DNA of 64,000 nucleotides from Lysinibacillus macroides (GTDB lineage: Bacteria > Bacillota > Bacilli > Bacillales_A > Planococcaceae): the NCBI RefSeq assembly GCF_001281525.1, contig NZ_LGCI01000005.1, positions 752,554-816,553 on the forward strand, in the 5' to 3' direction. Shown one piece after another: positions 26,893 to 35,244 of the stretch (positions within the stretch are counted from its first letter, which is position 1; each line of letters starts with the position of its first letter). The translations under genes and the position numbers were made by a program. The notes beneath the pieces are model-generated. The model was not told where the DNA came from. It saw nothing but the letters and a program-made list of their open reading frames with translations, and did no database searches.

Positions 26893-27651
26893 ATGGAACT
26901 TTTAAATAAAATTGCAGTAGTAACGGGCGCTGGCAGCGGTATAGGGAGAGCCAGCAGTTTGAAATTTGCTAGCAATGGTGCAAAAGTGATAGTCGTGGAT
27001 TTCAACAAAGAAACAGGGGAAGAAACAGTAAGCTTGATGAAAGAACAAGGCGGAGAAGGTATCTTTGTGCAGGCAGATGTTTCAAAAAGCGAAGATGTTC
27101 AGAAATATGTTAATGCCGCTGTTGATACGTATGGACGTATTGATATATTTTTCAATAATGCGGGGGTTATTCAAAAAATTTCTCCATTAACAGAGATTGA
27201 AGATACAGAATATGATCGTATTATGGATATCAATGTGAAAGGTGTATTTCTAGGCTTAAAATATGTTTTAAAAGTAATGGAGGGACAAGGTAGCGGCTCT
27301 ATTATTAACACAGCTTCAACAGCAGGTGTTCGTAGTGAGCATAGTATGGCTGTTTATTCTGCGAGTAAGCATGCTGTGGTCGGTTTAACAAAATCTGCTT
27401 CGTTAGAGTATGTAAAAAAAGGTGTTCGTATCAACGGTATTTGTCCAGGCGGAGTGGCAACAGCATTAACAGACAGTGTAACAACTATGTTTGAAACAGG
27501 TGGCTATATTCCAGAGGAAATTCCAAATATGCGAATGGGACGCTATGCAAAACCAGAGGAGCTAGCAGAAATGGTTGTATTCTTAGCATCTGATAAAGCA
27601 AGCTATATGACAGGCTCAATCGTGCTTGTTGATGGCGGTTTAACTTTATAA
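26893..27651 (+). CDS. Short-chain dehydrogenase/reductase
   Basis: 252-aa classical SDR. The NAD(P) motif TGAGSGIG is at 11-18, NNAG at 88-91 and the catalytic S142, Y155 and K159 (YSASK) are present. D36 after the second strand (VVVDF) favours NAD. The C-terminus ends SYMTGSIVLVDGGLTL. The family acts on alcohols, sugars or ketones; the substrate is not predictable. It starts at ATG behind GGGAGGAATGG and is divergent from the broken AraC regulator, which may have controlled it. Confidence 0.88.
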   Translation: MELLNKIAVVTGAGSGIGRASSLKFASNGAKVIVVDFNKETGEETVSLMKEQGGEGIFVQADVSKSEDVQKYVNAAVDTYGRIDIFFNNAGVIQKISPLTEIEDTEYDRIMDINVKGVFLGLKYVLKVMEGQGSGSIINTASTAGVRSEHSMAVYSASKHAVVGLTKSASLEYVKKGVRINGICPGGVATALTDSVTTMFETGGYIPEEIPNMRMGRYAKPEELAEMVVFLASDKASYMTGSIVLVDGGLTL

Positions 27652-27658
27652 AAGATTG

Positions 27659-27692
27659 AAATCCAGTGAAAATTCATTCACTGGATTTTTTG
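27659..27692 (+). terminator. Terminator after the SDR gene
   Basis: Stem ATCCAGTGAA / TTCACTGGAT with a six-base loop, followed by TTTTT. Confidence 0.85.
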
Positions 27693-27727
27693 ACATTGAC
27701 ATGAAGTAGTACCACGGAGACATTAGA

Positions 27728-27907
27728 GTGTGGCTTTCTACACAGGTAGATAATGCTGACCAAGCGGCTGTTATCTGGTATCAGTAGAGATCCACAGACT
27801 ATTTAAGTGAAACAGCATTTGTTATGGAAAAATAAGCAGATAATGATCATTTTGCAACATTTCTAACAGATTGGAGATGTTGCGAATTTTTTCCCGATAA
27901 AAAGTAA
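27728..27907 (+). pseudogene. Decayed fragment of an unidentified gene
   Basis: One frame reads VWLSTQVDNADQAAVIWYQ, TAG, RSTDYLSETAFVMEK, TAA, ADNDHFATFLTDWRCCEFFP, ending in a further TAA. The composition is protein-like but it has no start site and two stops. No family recognised. Confidence 0.25.
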
Positions 27908-27966
27908 GACTATATTTGTTCTAACTTCGGCAATTTCGCTTACACTTATTATAGGACGAACTTTGC

Positions 27967-29283
27967 GTGAGACGGGGAGGAAGTAACATAGCGAAAAAAA
28001 TGGGCATTGTTGCGCTACTATTATTCGGTGTTTACGTGCTTTGTATGTACTGGTATATATTCCATAGCGGTGATGGTAAAATACCGAGTGCTTTACAGGG
28101 AACGGCTGCAGATCCAGTGATGTTTATGTCTGGCAAGGAACTTTTCTTAAGTGGTGAATATTCAAAAATACGGAACTTTCTTTTCTTTATCGCGACACCT
28201 TTCGAATGGCTAATTTATTTCTTGATTTTATTAATGGGTGTATCACGCTATTTTGAAAAAATAACAACATCCCAAACAAAGTGGAAGCTCTTACAAAATG
28301 CAGGCTATTTATTTCTATTATCGGTATTCGTATATATCGTGTTATTTCCACTTAATTATTATCGGTATTACCTTAGTAAAAGCTACGGTATTAGTACACA
28401 AACCTTTACGTCTTGGATGAAGGATGGGGTTCTTGATTTTTGGGTGAGCTTTGGCATGAGCCTGATTATTGTTACAGTTATTTATTGGCTGATGAAAAAG
28501 AGCGAGAAAAGATGGTGGCTCTATACATGGCTGTTAACCATACCCTTTACAATCTTTGTGATGTTTATTCAGCCCGTTGTAATTGATCCTTTATACAATG
28601 ATTTTTATCCGCTGAAAAATAAAGAGCTAGAAACAAAAATTTTATCGCTTGCGACACAGGCGAATATTCCAGCAGAGCATGTCTATGAAGTGAACATGGC
28701 TGAAAAAACAAATGCTTTAAATGCCTATGTCACAGGAATTGGTAGTAATTCGAGAATTGTACTGTGGGATACAACCTTGAATAGATTAACGGACAATGAA
28801 ATTTTATTTATCATGGCACATGAAATGGGGCATTATGTAGAAAAGCATATTTATTTTGGTATAGCAGGCTACTTATTACTAACCTTGCTAGGCTTATGGC
28901 TAACAAATAAGGCGATGCGACCAATGATTGCTCGCTATGGGCAGGTTTTAAAAATCAATAAAATCAGTAATATCCGCTCTTATCCATTGTTTTTACTGTT
29001 GACCTCTATTTTATTATTTGCCTCCGACCCTGTATCAAATTATATTTCACGATATCAGGAGACAAGAGCCGATCAATATGCAATTACATTGATGGAGGAT
29101 CGTGAGGCAGCTGTAACAGCATTTCAAAAGCTAACGATTTCAGGCTTAAGTGAGGTCAACCCTCCACTTCTTGTTAAATGGTTCCGTTACACACATCCCC
29201 CGATGCTAGAGCGTATTTATAAGGTTGCTGATCATGAGGGGCAAAAACAAGAAATTCCGTTAAAGGAAGAACAAAAGAAATAA
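27967..29283 (+). CDS. M48 family zinc metallopeptidase, Ste24/HtpX-like
   Basis: Up to 438 aa, integral membrane. Helices occupy about residues 12-30, 75-95, 108-127, 155-172 and 183-203. The zinc site is HEMGH near residue 285 with a third ligand in RYQETRADQYA near 365; this is the Ste24 (CAAX-type) branch of M48, which degrades membrane proteins. The start is uncertain: GTG 27967 has only a weak site, ATG 28000 lies too far from GGGGAGG, and that site is seven bases before an ATA codon at 27988. The next gene, yitT-like, follows after 66 bp. Confidence 0.85.
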   Translation: MRRGGSNIAKKMGIVALLLFGVYVLCMYWYIFHSGDGKIPSALQGTAADPVMFMSGKELFLSGEYSKIRNFLFFIATPFEWLIYFLILLMGVSRYFEKITTSQTKWKLLQNAGYLFLLSVFVYIVLFPLNYYRYYLSKSYGISTQTFTSWMKDGVLDFWVSFGMSLIIVTVIYWLMKKSEKRWWLYTWLLTIPFTIFVMFIQPVVIDPLYNDFYPLKNKELETKILSLATQANIPAEHVYEVNMAEKTNALNAYVTGIGSNSRIVLWDTTLNRLTDNEILFIMAHEMGHYVEKHIYFGIAGYLLLTLLGLWLTNKAMRPMIARYGQVLKINKISNIRSYPLFLLLTSILLFASDPVSNYISRYQETRADQYAITLMEDREAAVTAFQKLTISGLSEVNPPLLVKWFRYTHPPMLERIYKVADHEGQKQEIPLKEEQKK

Positions 29284-29349
29284 AGGTTTCTAGTAGAGCT
29301 AAATTGGATAATCTATAAGTAAGAGTCGTTGCTAGATAGGGGATACCTG

Positions 29350-30168
29350 ATGCTTAATATAATAATCATTACACTTTCTTCCATACTTGTAGCCTTTGCC
29401 TATAATTTTTTATTAATTCCCCATGAAATCTTAAGTGGGGGATTAAGCGGCATTGCCATTATGCTTGGAATTATTACCCCTTTCAATACGGGCGTGTTAA
29501 ATTTGCTGCTTAACCTGCCCCTGTTGATTTTAGGTGTGATGAAGCTTGGCAAGCGATTTATCAGCTATACCATTCTTTCTGTGGCTGTGTTGTCAGTGAG
29601 TTTATATATTATTCCAATATACAAAGCGACACAGGAGCCAATCCTTGCGTCCTTATTTGGCGGTGTTATTGTGGGCTTCGCGATGGGCATGATTTTCCGT
29701 GCAGCAGGCTCCTCTGGGGGCTTTGATATTATTGCTATGCTTCTTAGTCGTAAACGTGATTTCCCTCTTGGTACGTTAATTGCTGCTATGAATGGCGTGG
29801 TAGTAGCAGTTTCTGGCTTTGTCTTTAGCTGGGATGCTGCGTTACTAACGCTTGTTTCCATTTATGCAACAGGAAAAGTAGTCGATACCATTCATACCAG
29901 TCATATTAAATTAACGCTGATGATTATTACAAGTAAGGGTGAGGAAGTAAAACAGCAGCTCTTAGAAAAGCTTCATCGTGGGGTCACGATTATCGATGCA
30001 AAGGGAGCTTATTCTGGTGAAGGTCGTCAAGTTTTAATCACAGTGATTACACGCTACCAGCTTGCTGATGTCAAAAGCACCATTAAAGAAACCGACCCTC
30101 AATCGTTTGTCAATATATTACAAACAACGGAGGTTATCGGGATGTTTGATCGTAGCACAAGTAAATAA
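29350..30168 (+). CDS. YitT family membrane protein (DUF161/DUF2179)
   Basis: 272-aa protein with five to six helices (PHEILSGGLSGIAIML and AAGSSGGFDIIAM motifs) and a C-terminal DUF2179 domain (VTIIDAKGAYSGEGRQVLIT). Bacteria carry many such copies; function unknown. The start is ATG 29350 with GGGG seven bases upstream; an in-frame TTG at 29329 has no site. A terminator follows. Confidence 0.85.
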   Translation: MLNIIIITLSSILVAFAYNFLLIPHEILSGGLSGIAIMLGIITPFNTGVLNLLLNLPLLILGVMKLGKRFISYTILSVAVLSVSLYIIPIYKATQEPILASLFGGVIVGFAMGMIFRAAGSSGGFDIIAMLLSRKRDFPLGTLIAAMNGVVVAVSGFVFSWDAALLTLVSIYATGKVVDTIHTSHIKLTLMIITSKGEEVKQQLLEKLHRGVTIIDAKGAYSGEGRQVLITVITRYQLADVKSTIKETDPQSFVNILQTTEVIGMFDRSTSK

Positions 30169-30178
30169 TGCTATTCTC

Positions 30179-30225
30179 AACGCACGTTTTGGATTATACT
30201 ACATATAATCGAACGTGTGTTTTTA
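30179..30225 (+). terminator. Terminator after the yitT-like gene
   Basis: ACGCACGTT / AACGTGTGT stem with a long loop, followed by TTTTT. Confidence 0.65.
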
Positions 30226-30239
30226 TCTTGGTTTAACAG

Positions 30240-30440
30240 GTGACGGGACGCCTACTGAATAGAAAGGAACTCCGTCTAAGAACGCCACGTCCTTTGGCAA
30301 CGATGGAGTGACTAACATCATGTTAGCCTAAAGCCCCGGTGGATGTCACAGAGTTTGGAGAGGATTTTTTCGAGTAAGCTCGAAAAAATCTGGACACATT
30401 GTTTATATGCGCGAGAGTGAAGCGTCAGCAGCAGATAGTT
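30240..30440 (+). repeat. Fuller copy of a dispersed intergenic repeat
   Basis: Contains the ACTAACATCATGTTAGCC block shared with 21640-21795 and a perfect 12-bp hairpin GATTTTTTCGAG / CTCGAAAAAATC (30363-30390) whose right arm recurs at 14580. No gene lies between 30225 and 30513. Confidence 0.55.
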
Positions 30441-30513
30441 TATGTACCAAAAGCATTAGCGACAGGTACAATTATGCCAAGGCGTAATTGATTTGAGAGG
30501 GGAATGATAAAAG

Positions 30514-30870
30514 ATGGAAAAGGAAATGATTCATACGTATTGTCTACAACTTCGTGGCACGACTTATGATTATCAAGAGGAATGGCAGGCAGATCGCTAT
30601 CATATTGGTGGGAAAATGTATGCCATGATTGGAGGCAATGCAACGGGTAGGCCTGTGCTTACATTAAAATGTGAGCCAGCGCGAGCAGCGGATTTACGTG
30701 AATCATATGACAGCATTATACCAGGTTATTATATGAATAAAACCCATTGGAACTCCATTTATATGGATGCTGAGGATGTCACAATGGAAATGGTCGAAAA
30801 CTTGATCAAACATTCCTATGAGCTTGTTTTCAGTAAATTAACGAAAAAAGTTCAGCAGGCGATTCAATAA
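30514..30870 (+). CDS. MmcQ/YjbR family protein
   Basis: 118-aa small protein of the MmcQ/YjbR family, with YHIGGKMYAMIGG, LTLKCEP-like, and PGYYMNKTHWNSIYM motifs. The fold is a double-stranded DNA-binding-like (CyaY-like) domain; the role is unknown. The ATG follows GAGGGGAATG. Confidence 0.85.
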   Translation: MEKEMIHTYCLQLRGTTYDYQEEWQADRYHIGGKMYAMIGGNATGRPVLTLKCEPARAADLRESYDSIIPGYYMNKTHWNSIYMDAEDVTMEMVENLIKHSYELVFSKLTKKVQQAIQ

Positions 30871-30881
30871 CAAAATAAATC

Positions 30882-30915
30882 GCGCATTTACCAGTCATAT
30901 TGCTAGTAAATGCGC
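30882..30915 (-). terminator. Terminator of the GIY-YIG gene
   Basis: GCGCATTTACCAG / CTAGTAAATGCGC stem; on the minus strand it is followed by a T-rich run and lies just past the GIY-YIG stop. Confidence 0.65.
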
Positions 30916-30925
30916 AAAGGTAGCA

Positions 30926-31267
30926 TTAATTATAACCACGTTCACCATAAGGCTGTAACGCGTCGAGCCATTTTTGCTCCAGCTTTTCGAGCTCTCTTTT
31001 AGCATCAAAATAGCCTTCTTCCTTTTTCTTTAAATATTCTACGATTTTCACCTCAAAGACATCTTGACCAAAGGCATTATAATCAGCCTGAAGCTCCTTA
31101 TTTGTATGTGTATTGGTTTTTAGCATAAATTGAAAGCCATTTAAGCGTTTTAAGTTATTAAAGCTCCCAACAAATACTTTTCCTGTTTGCGTATTGGTCA
31201 TTGTAAAAACGCCTGCTTCAATTTTCATATCTTTATACATTTCTTTTAATTCTTTTTTATGATCCAT
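30926..31267 (-). CDS. GIY-YIG nuclease family protein
   Basis: 113-aa single-domain GIY-YIG protein. The motif pair is AGVFTMTNTQTGKVFVGS near residue 18, where FTM and FVG replace the usual GIY and YIG. It has a C-terminal KLEQKWLDALQPYGERGYN. It follows the DUF2087 gene by 19 bp and is probably co-transcribed. The altered YIG tyrosines leave nuclease activity open. Confidence 0.8.
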   Translation of the reverse strand: MDHKKELKEMYKDMKIEAGVFTMTNTQTGKVFVGSFNNLKRLNGFQFMLKTNTHTNKELQADYNAFGQDVFEVKIVEYLKKKEEGYFDAKRELEKLEQKWLDALQPYGERGYN

Positions 31268-31286
31268 GTGAAAAAAACCTGCTTTC

Positions 31287-32042
31287 TTATTTTTTTACCC
31301 AGTAGGCACTACCATCTGCTGTTCGATCCATAAAGCCGTATTCAATTAAGTAGCGACGGATATGGACATAGTCCTCATAGATGGGCTCAATTACCGCATT
31401 CAATTCCTTTTCTGTATAGTGTTTCCCCTCCTCGAAAAGCTTGGTAATCGCACGTAGCACAACGATTTTTTGCTTTTCACGTTTAGGGAAGCGCACTAGC
31501 TCTTTATCGAGACCATCTGGAAAGAATTTTTCTAATAATTGCTGTTCTTCCTCAATGGTAATATTATAGCGATCGTCAACCATTGTAGCTGTTTTATGGA
31601 TAGGCACAAAATGATCCTCCTTTTGATTTTGCTCCTTTAGTAGCTCCATCATGACTAACAATGTTTTCGCTTGACGTTCCTTTTCTTTTAAAGCAAACCG
31701 ATGATGACGAATGGTTGCAGCACTCCCAATTGCTAGCTCTGCTTGTATTTCCTGATCTGATTTTCCCTCATAAAATAAGCGTAAAATATGACTTTGATGC
31801 TCTGTTAAGCCTGTTATTTTTTTATTCAGCCCGTTTAAATAATGAAAAACAGATTGATGTGCAGCCGTAATATGCAGCTGCATCATTTTTTCGGCTTCAT
31901 ATAATAAGCCCTCATATGGATAAATAATGCCTTTTTCTATCTTTTCCCCACATAGTAAACAGGTAAAATGCGTATGTTCATCCATATAGCCCTTTTTAAT
32001 GTCCTCACTCGAGGCTTGCCAAAATTGTTCATTTACATCCAA
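31287..32042 (-). CDS. DUF2087 regulator with zinc-finger and LuxR-type helix-turn-helix
   Basis: 251-aa three-part protein: a zinc-ribbon-like finger (C28-x2-C31 and H57-x4-H62), a LuxR-like helix-turn-helix (LTEHQSHILRLFYEGKSDQE, about 77-125), and a C-terminal DUF2087 domain (VRFPKREKQKIVVLRAI, to YGFMDRTADGSAYWVKK). A TTG start follows AAGGGGG. It is paired with a GIY-YIG gene. Target unknown. Confidence 0.8.
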   Translation of the reverse strand: MDVNEQFWQASSEDIKKGYMDEHTHFTCLLCGEKIEKGIIYPYEGLLYEAEKMMQLHITAAHQSVFHYLNGLNKKITGLTEHQSHILRLFYEGKSDQEIQAELAIGSAATIRHHRFALKEKERQAKTLLVMMELLKEQNQKEDHFVPIHKTATMVDDRYNITIEEEQQLLEKFFPDGLDKELVRFPKREKQKIVVLRAITKLFEEGKHYTEKELNAVIEPIYEDYVHIRRYLIEYGFMDRTADGSAYWVKK

Positions 32043-32131
32043 TTGGAAACCCCCTTTAAAACAAACATATTCTAATTTGTTTATAAATTTATATTTAAAA
32101 TATCAAATTGTTTAGTATAAAGCAATAAAAA

Positions 32132-32156
32132 ACACATCGTTTAGAAAACGATGTGT
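32132..32156 (-). terminator. Orphan minus-strand terminator
   Basis: Perfect 11-bp stem ACACATCGTTT / AAACGATGTGT followed on the minus strand by TTTTTT. It lies upstream of the DUF2087 gene on the same strand, so it must end a transcript starting in 32157-32490. Confidence 0.6.
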
Positions 32157-32272
32157 CAAAATATTAGCTAAGATCTATTTAGAATAGGGTGCCACTGAAC
32201 GTACATAATTATAAATTTATATCTTTTTTTAAGAGGAGTCAGTTTTTGGAAGTACCATGGTTGGGAGCTGTA

Positions 32273-32410
32273 CTATAAATGTGATTTATCAGAGGAAGAG
32301 AAGTCCACCTGAATGATTGTTGGTTCAGCTATATGAAAATCTCTAATATACTCCTTTTTTGTAAAGTTAAGATTTCTCAAAATCTGAGCTTCTGTGTTAT
32401 TCAGAGGGAG
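32273..32410 (-). pseudogene. Decayed fragment upstream of an orphan terminator
   Basis: A minus-strand frame of about 45 codons (LNNTEAQILRNLNFTKKEYI, RDFHIAEPTIIQVDF, then a stop) without a start codon, in the right place and direction to have used the orphan terminator. The rest of 32043-32492 shows nothing else. Confidence 0.25.
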
Positions 32411-32492
32411 TTATCTATCAAATAGCATCTTTTTGAAACTTTTCCATAGATGCATCGTACAGAAAGTAACTGGGAATAGGAGGAGGTTTTAC

Positions 32493-33611
32493 TTGAAGCT
32501 GGTATTGTGGGTGATTGTAGGCATAGTAGCAGCCCTTATTTTAATAATAGGGGTTGTGGCTTATAGATTTTACAGAGAATTAAAAACACCAAATCCTGAT
32601 TATATTATTAATTTTATAAAAGAACATGCAGCTAAAGGGAATGTCGCATTATCTATTCATTATAATTCACAAAATTTGGTGAGTATCAATGAAAGCGTGC
32701 CACTGCCTTTAGCAAGTACGGTTAAAATTATTATAGCCATTGAATATGCACAGCAAGCAGCAGAAGGGAAAATTGATCCGAATCAAATGGTCAGTTTAAA
32801 GGAATTAGATAAGTTTTATATTCCAAGGACTGATGGTGGTGGACATCAAGCGTGGCTAGCACAATTGCAAAGGGAACAGGAAATAGCGAGTGTGCCATTG
32901 TATAAGGTGGCAAAAGCTATGATTGCTTATAGCTCCAATGCGAATACGGATTATTTAATCAATATACTAGGTTTGGAAAATATAAATGAGACGTTAAAGC
33001 AATTAGAGCTATTGCATCATGATGAGATTTATCCATTGACAAGTATATTATACATACCACAGCAATTAATGGATGAGAAAAATTTATCAAGCAAGGAAGT
33101 GCTAGAAGCTATGCGAGAAATGGAGATGGATGACTATCAACAACGAGCGATGGCTATTCATAAAAGCTGGCTTACTAAACCATTATCTGAGCAAGAGAAA
33201 AAGCACTTATTGAAACATTTAAGTAAAAGCTCGCAAAAGCATCTGTCAGATCATTTCCCTCGCTCCACAGCAAAGGATTATGTGGCGATAATGGGGAAGC
33301 TAAATAATAAAACTTATTTTAGTGACAAGGTTTATCAATATCTCGATCCTGTTATGGAGCAATTAATGGAACGACCAAAAAATCGCGAATTGTTTACTCA
33401 AATAGGACAAAAGGGTGGCTCAACACTATTTGTTGTCACGATTGCTATGTATGCAATAGATAGGGAACAAAATAAGACAGAGCTAGCATTTTTCGCAAAT
33501 GACTTATCTGACTTAGAGCAAGTAGAGCTTGCTCGAAATATGAATAGCTTTCAATTGAAGCTTTTAACCGATAAGGCGTTTCGTGAAAGAGTGAACACTG
33601 AATTAAACTGA
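32493..33611 (+). CDS. Class A beta-lactamase-fold serine hydrolase, membrane-anchored
   Basis: 372-aa protein from TTG 32493, which follows AGGAGG; the longer open frame upstream lacks such a site. One N-terminal membrane helix (residues 4-25) anchors an extracellular domain with serine-enzyme motifs S75-x-x-K78 (PLASTVKI), an S-x-N type triad S147/N149 (AYSSNANTD), and KGG (GQKGGSTLF). The class A E166 region is not obvious. It could be a beta-lactamase or a wall-peptide hydrolase. It stands alone. Confidence 0.75.
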   Translation: MKLVLWVIVGIVAALILIIGVVAYRFYRELKTPNPDYIINFIKEHAAKGNVALSIHYNSQNLVSINESVPLPLASTVKIIIAIEYAQQAAEGKIDPNQMVSLKELDKFYIPRTDGGGHQAWLAQLQREQEIASVPLYKVAKAMIAYSSNANTDYLINILGLENINETLKQLELLHHDEIYPLTSILYIPQQLMDEKNLSSKEVLEAMREMEMDDYQQRAMAIHKSWLTKPLSEQEKKHLLKHLSKSSQKHLSDHFPRSTAKDYVAIMGKLNNKTYFSDKVYQYLDPVMEQLMERPKNRELFTQIGQKGGSTLFVVTIAMYAIDREQNKTELAFFANDLSDLEQVELARNMNSFQLKLLTDKAFRERVNTELN

Positions 33612-34075
33612 GGACTCTGTGCTATTTTGAAGAAAACCAATAAGCATCTTCTTTCCGTTGAACTACTGCGAACACCAGATCAACGTCTAGTTATAGTAGC
33701 ATGCTCTACCCGTAGTCCATACGGTGAAAAACTTGCAATGATTGTACGTTGGACTCCGCTGTCTAGCGTACTGTTTGATTTTCGCTTTTCGGCTAGACAG
33801 AGTGATAGAACGTTGAAGATTTTACATAACAGACGAACTTTCCTGTTATAACCTCCTATCTTCAGTTTTCAAAGAGCAATCTGTACAGGTTCGTTATAGC
33901 ACATACGTTCTAATTGTGCGATAATTTAGACGAACGCCTATCGACATTCATCTCCCACTTACTCACAAGACTATCCCTTTCACGTTCCTTAAAGTGGGCG
34001 TCTTCTGTCGGAAAATGATAAATTCTATGATACAAGTAGTATAGGTTTTTACTGAATAACTATGGGGGAGATTGT
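33612..34075 (-). other. Structured non-coding stretch with rRNA-leader-like boxA
   Basis: 464 bp without a supported gene. On the minus strand, TGCTCTTTGAAAA (33866-33878) matches the boxA of rRNA leaders. Nearby are a perfect 9-bp hairpin (CTGTCTAGC / GCTAGACAG, 33759-33800) and CCCACTT / AAGTGGG arms at 33955-33998. No rRNA or tRNA gene follows. It may be a remnant of an rRNA leader or spacer, or a structured RNA. Confidence 0.4.
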
Positions 34076-35194
34076 ATGAACGGTAAGATTCGAAGTGATA
34101 TGATAAAATTGGGGATAGTCTCTTTATTGGGTTATATAATAGGCTTCATTATATTTATCGTACTGGGTGTTAGAGAAAATATATTTACTACTGGTATAGA
34201 TAAACTAAAGAAGTGGGATCTACCTGCTATGGGGAATTTAATGGATGAACATAAAATATATTTAATTTGGCCGCTGATAATATGTATATTCGTTTTTGCC
34301 ATTACCATGATTTTTTTCAAAAATAATAAACTAGTACCTTTATTCATTGTCATGATCATAACAATTTTTGTTGGGTTTTATTTCATTCCCTTTATTATTT
34401 TGATACTAGCTTTTATATTGAGCCTCATCTATTTCATTTGGGAGTTAGCACAAGTTATTAATGTATTTTTATTTCATTATATCGCTTCCTTTTTTTTCAT
34501 CTTCATTGAATTCATACTAAATAATATATTCTCATTAGAGGTCAGATTTATTAATTTTAATCATGAAAGTAAACATATGTTTTTTCAAACCATCATTTTC
34601 TTTTCGCTATTACCTTATCTGTTTCGAGTGATCGTTGCTGGTTGTGAGAAGGTGCTAAACAAAACTAGCGGCCCAATGGCTGTCCTTCTTGTGAAGCCTC
34701 TCAGACTCCTCAGTATAAATTTCTTTAGATATATGACATATACTTTTGCGTTTTTTACCTATCTAATGAGTTTTTTATGGGTAGTACCAAAAAATATGAA
34801 TGCTATGAAGGAAGGGCTACTTGCCTTTATAATCATTGATGTTGTTCTTTTCGGATTATACAGCTATATGGCTAAGAAAAGGAAAAAAACAATGCTTGTG
34901 AAAAGTATAGTGTTATCCAGGAATTTAGAGTTAATAAAAAATGAGATAATTAGGCATAATTTATTATCAAACAAAAATTGTAAGATTAAAATTAAGCGTA
35001 GCCCACAAATAAAAGATTTTTATGAAAAAGCAAAAAAATGTAAAGATAAAAGGTTAATAATGATCTCTCAAAAAATAAGAGCAATTACTTATGAAAGTAC
35101 GGATGATAAAATATGTAATAGACTTTCATTTCAGGATATATACATGGAGATAGAAAAAATTCAGAAATTAATAGATGAGTATATTGTTGAGTGA
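34076..35194 (+). CDS. Unknown multi-pass membrane protein
   Basis: 372 aa with about seven hydrophobic helices between residues 12 and 265 and a basic, hydrophilic C-terminal third (about 270-372; KKRKKTMLVKS, KNCKIKIKRSPQIK). The ATG follows GGGGGAG. It is more AT-rich in codon use than its neighbours (many AAA, ATA, TTT), a hint of transfer. No family recognised. Confidence 0.6.
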   Translation: MNGKIRSDMIKLGIVSLLGYIIGFIIFIVLGVRENIFTTGIDKLKKWDLPAMGNLMDEHKIYLIWPLIICIFVFAITMIFFKNNKLVPLFIVMIITIFVGFYFIPFIILILAFILSLIYFIWELAQVINVFLFHYIASFFFIFIEFILNNIFSLEVRFINFNHESKHMFFQTIIFFSLLPYLFRVIVAGCEKVLNKTSGPMAVLLVKPLRLLSINFFRYMTYTFAFFTYLMSFLWVVPKNMNAMKEGLLAFIIIDVVLFGLYSYMAKKRKKTMLVKSIVLSRNLELIKNEIIRHNLLSNKNCKIKIKRSPQIKDFYEKAKKCKDKRLIMISQKIRAITYESTDDKICNRLSFQDIYMEIEKIQKLIDEYIVE

Positions 35195-35244
35195 AATGAG
35201 ATACTTATCTTGAAGCGATAGACGTAAGGAAAGGATTGACATTA

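Noticed and set aside
32394-32492. Upstream extension of the beta-lactamase-fold gene
   Set aside because: The AGGAGG site before TTG 32493 and the membrane helix right after it mark the true start.
33627-33851. Plus-strand open frame of 74 codons
   Set aside because: No start signal; its composition follows hairpin-rich non-coding DNA in the boxA stretch.
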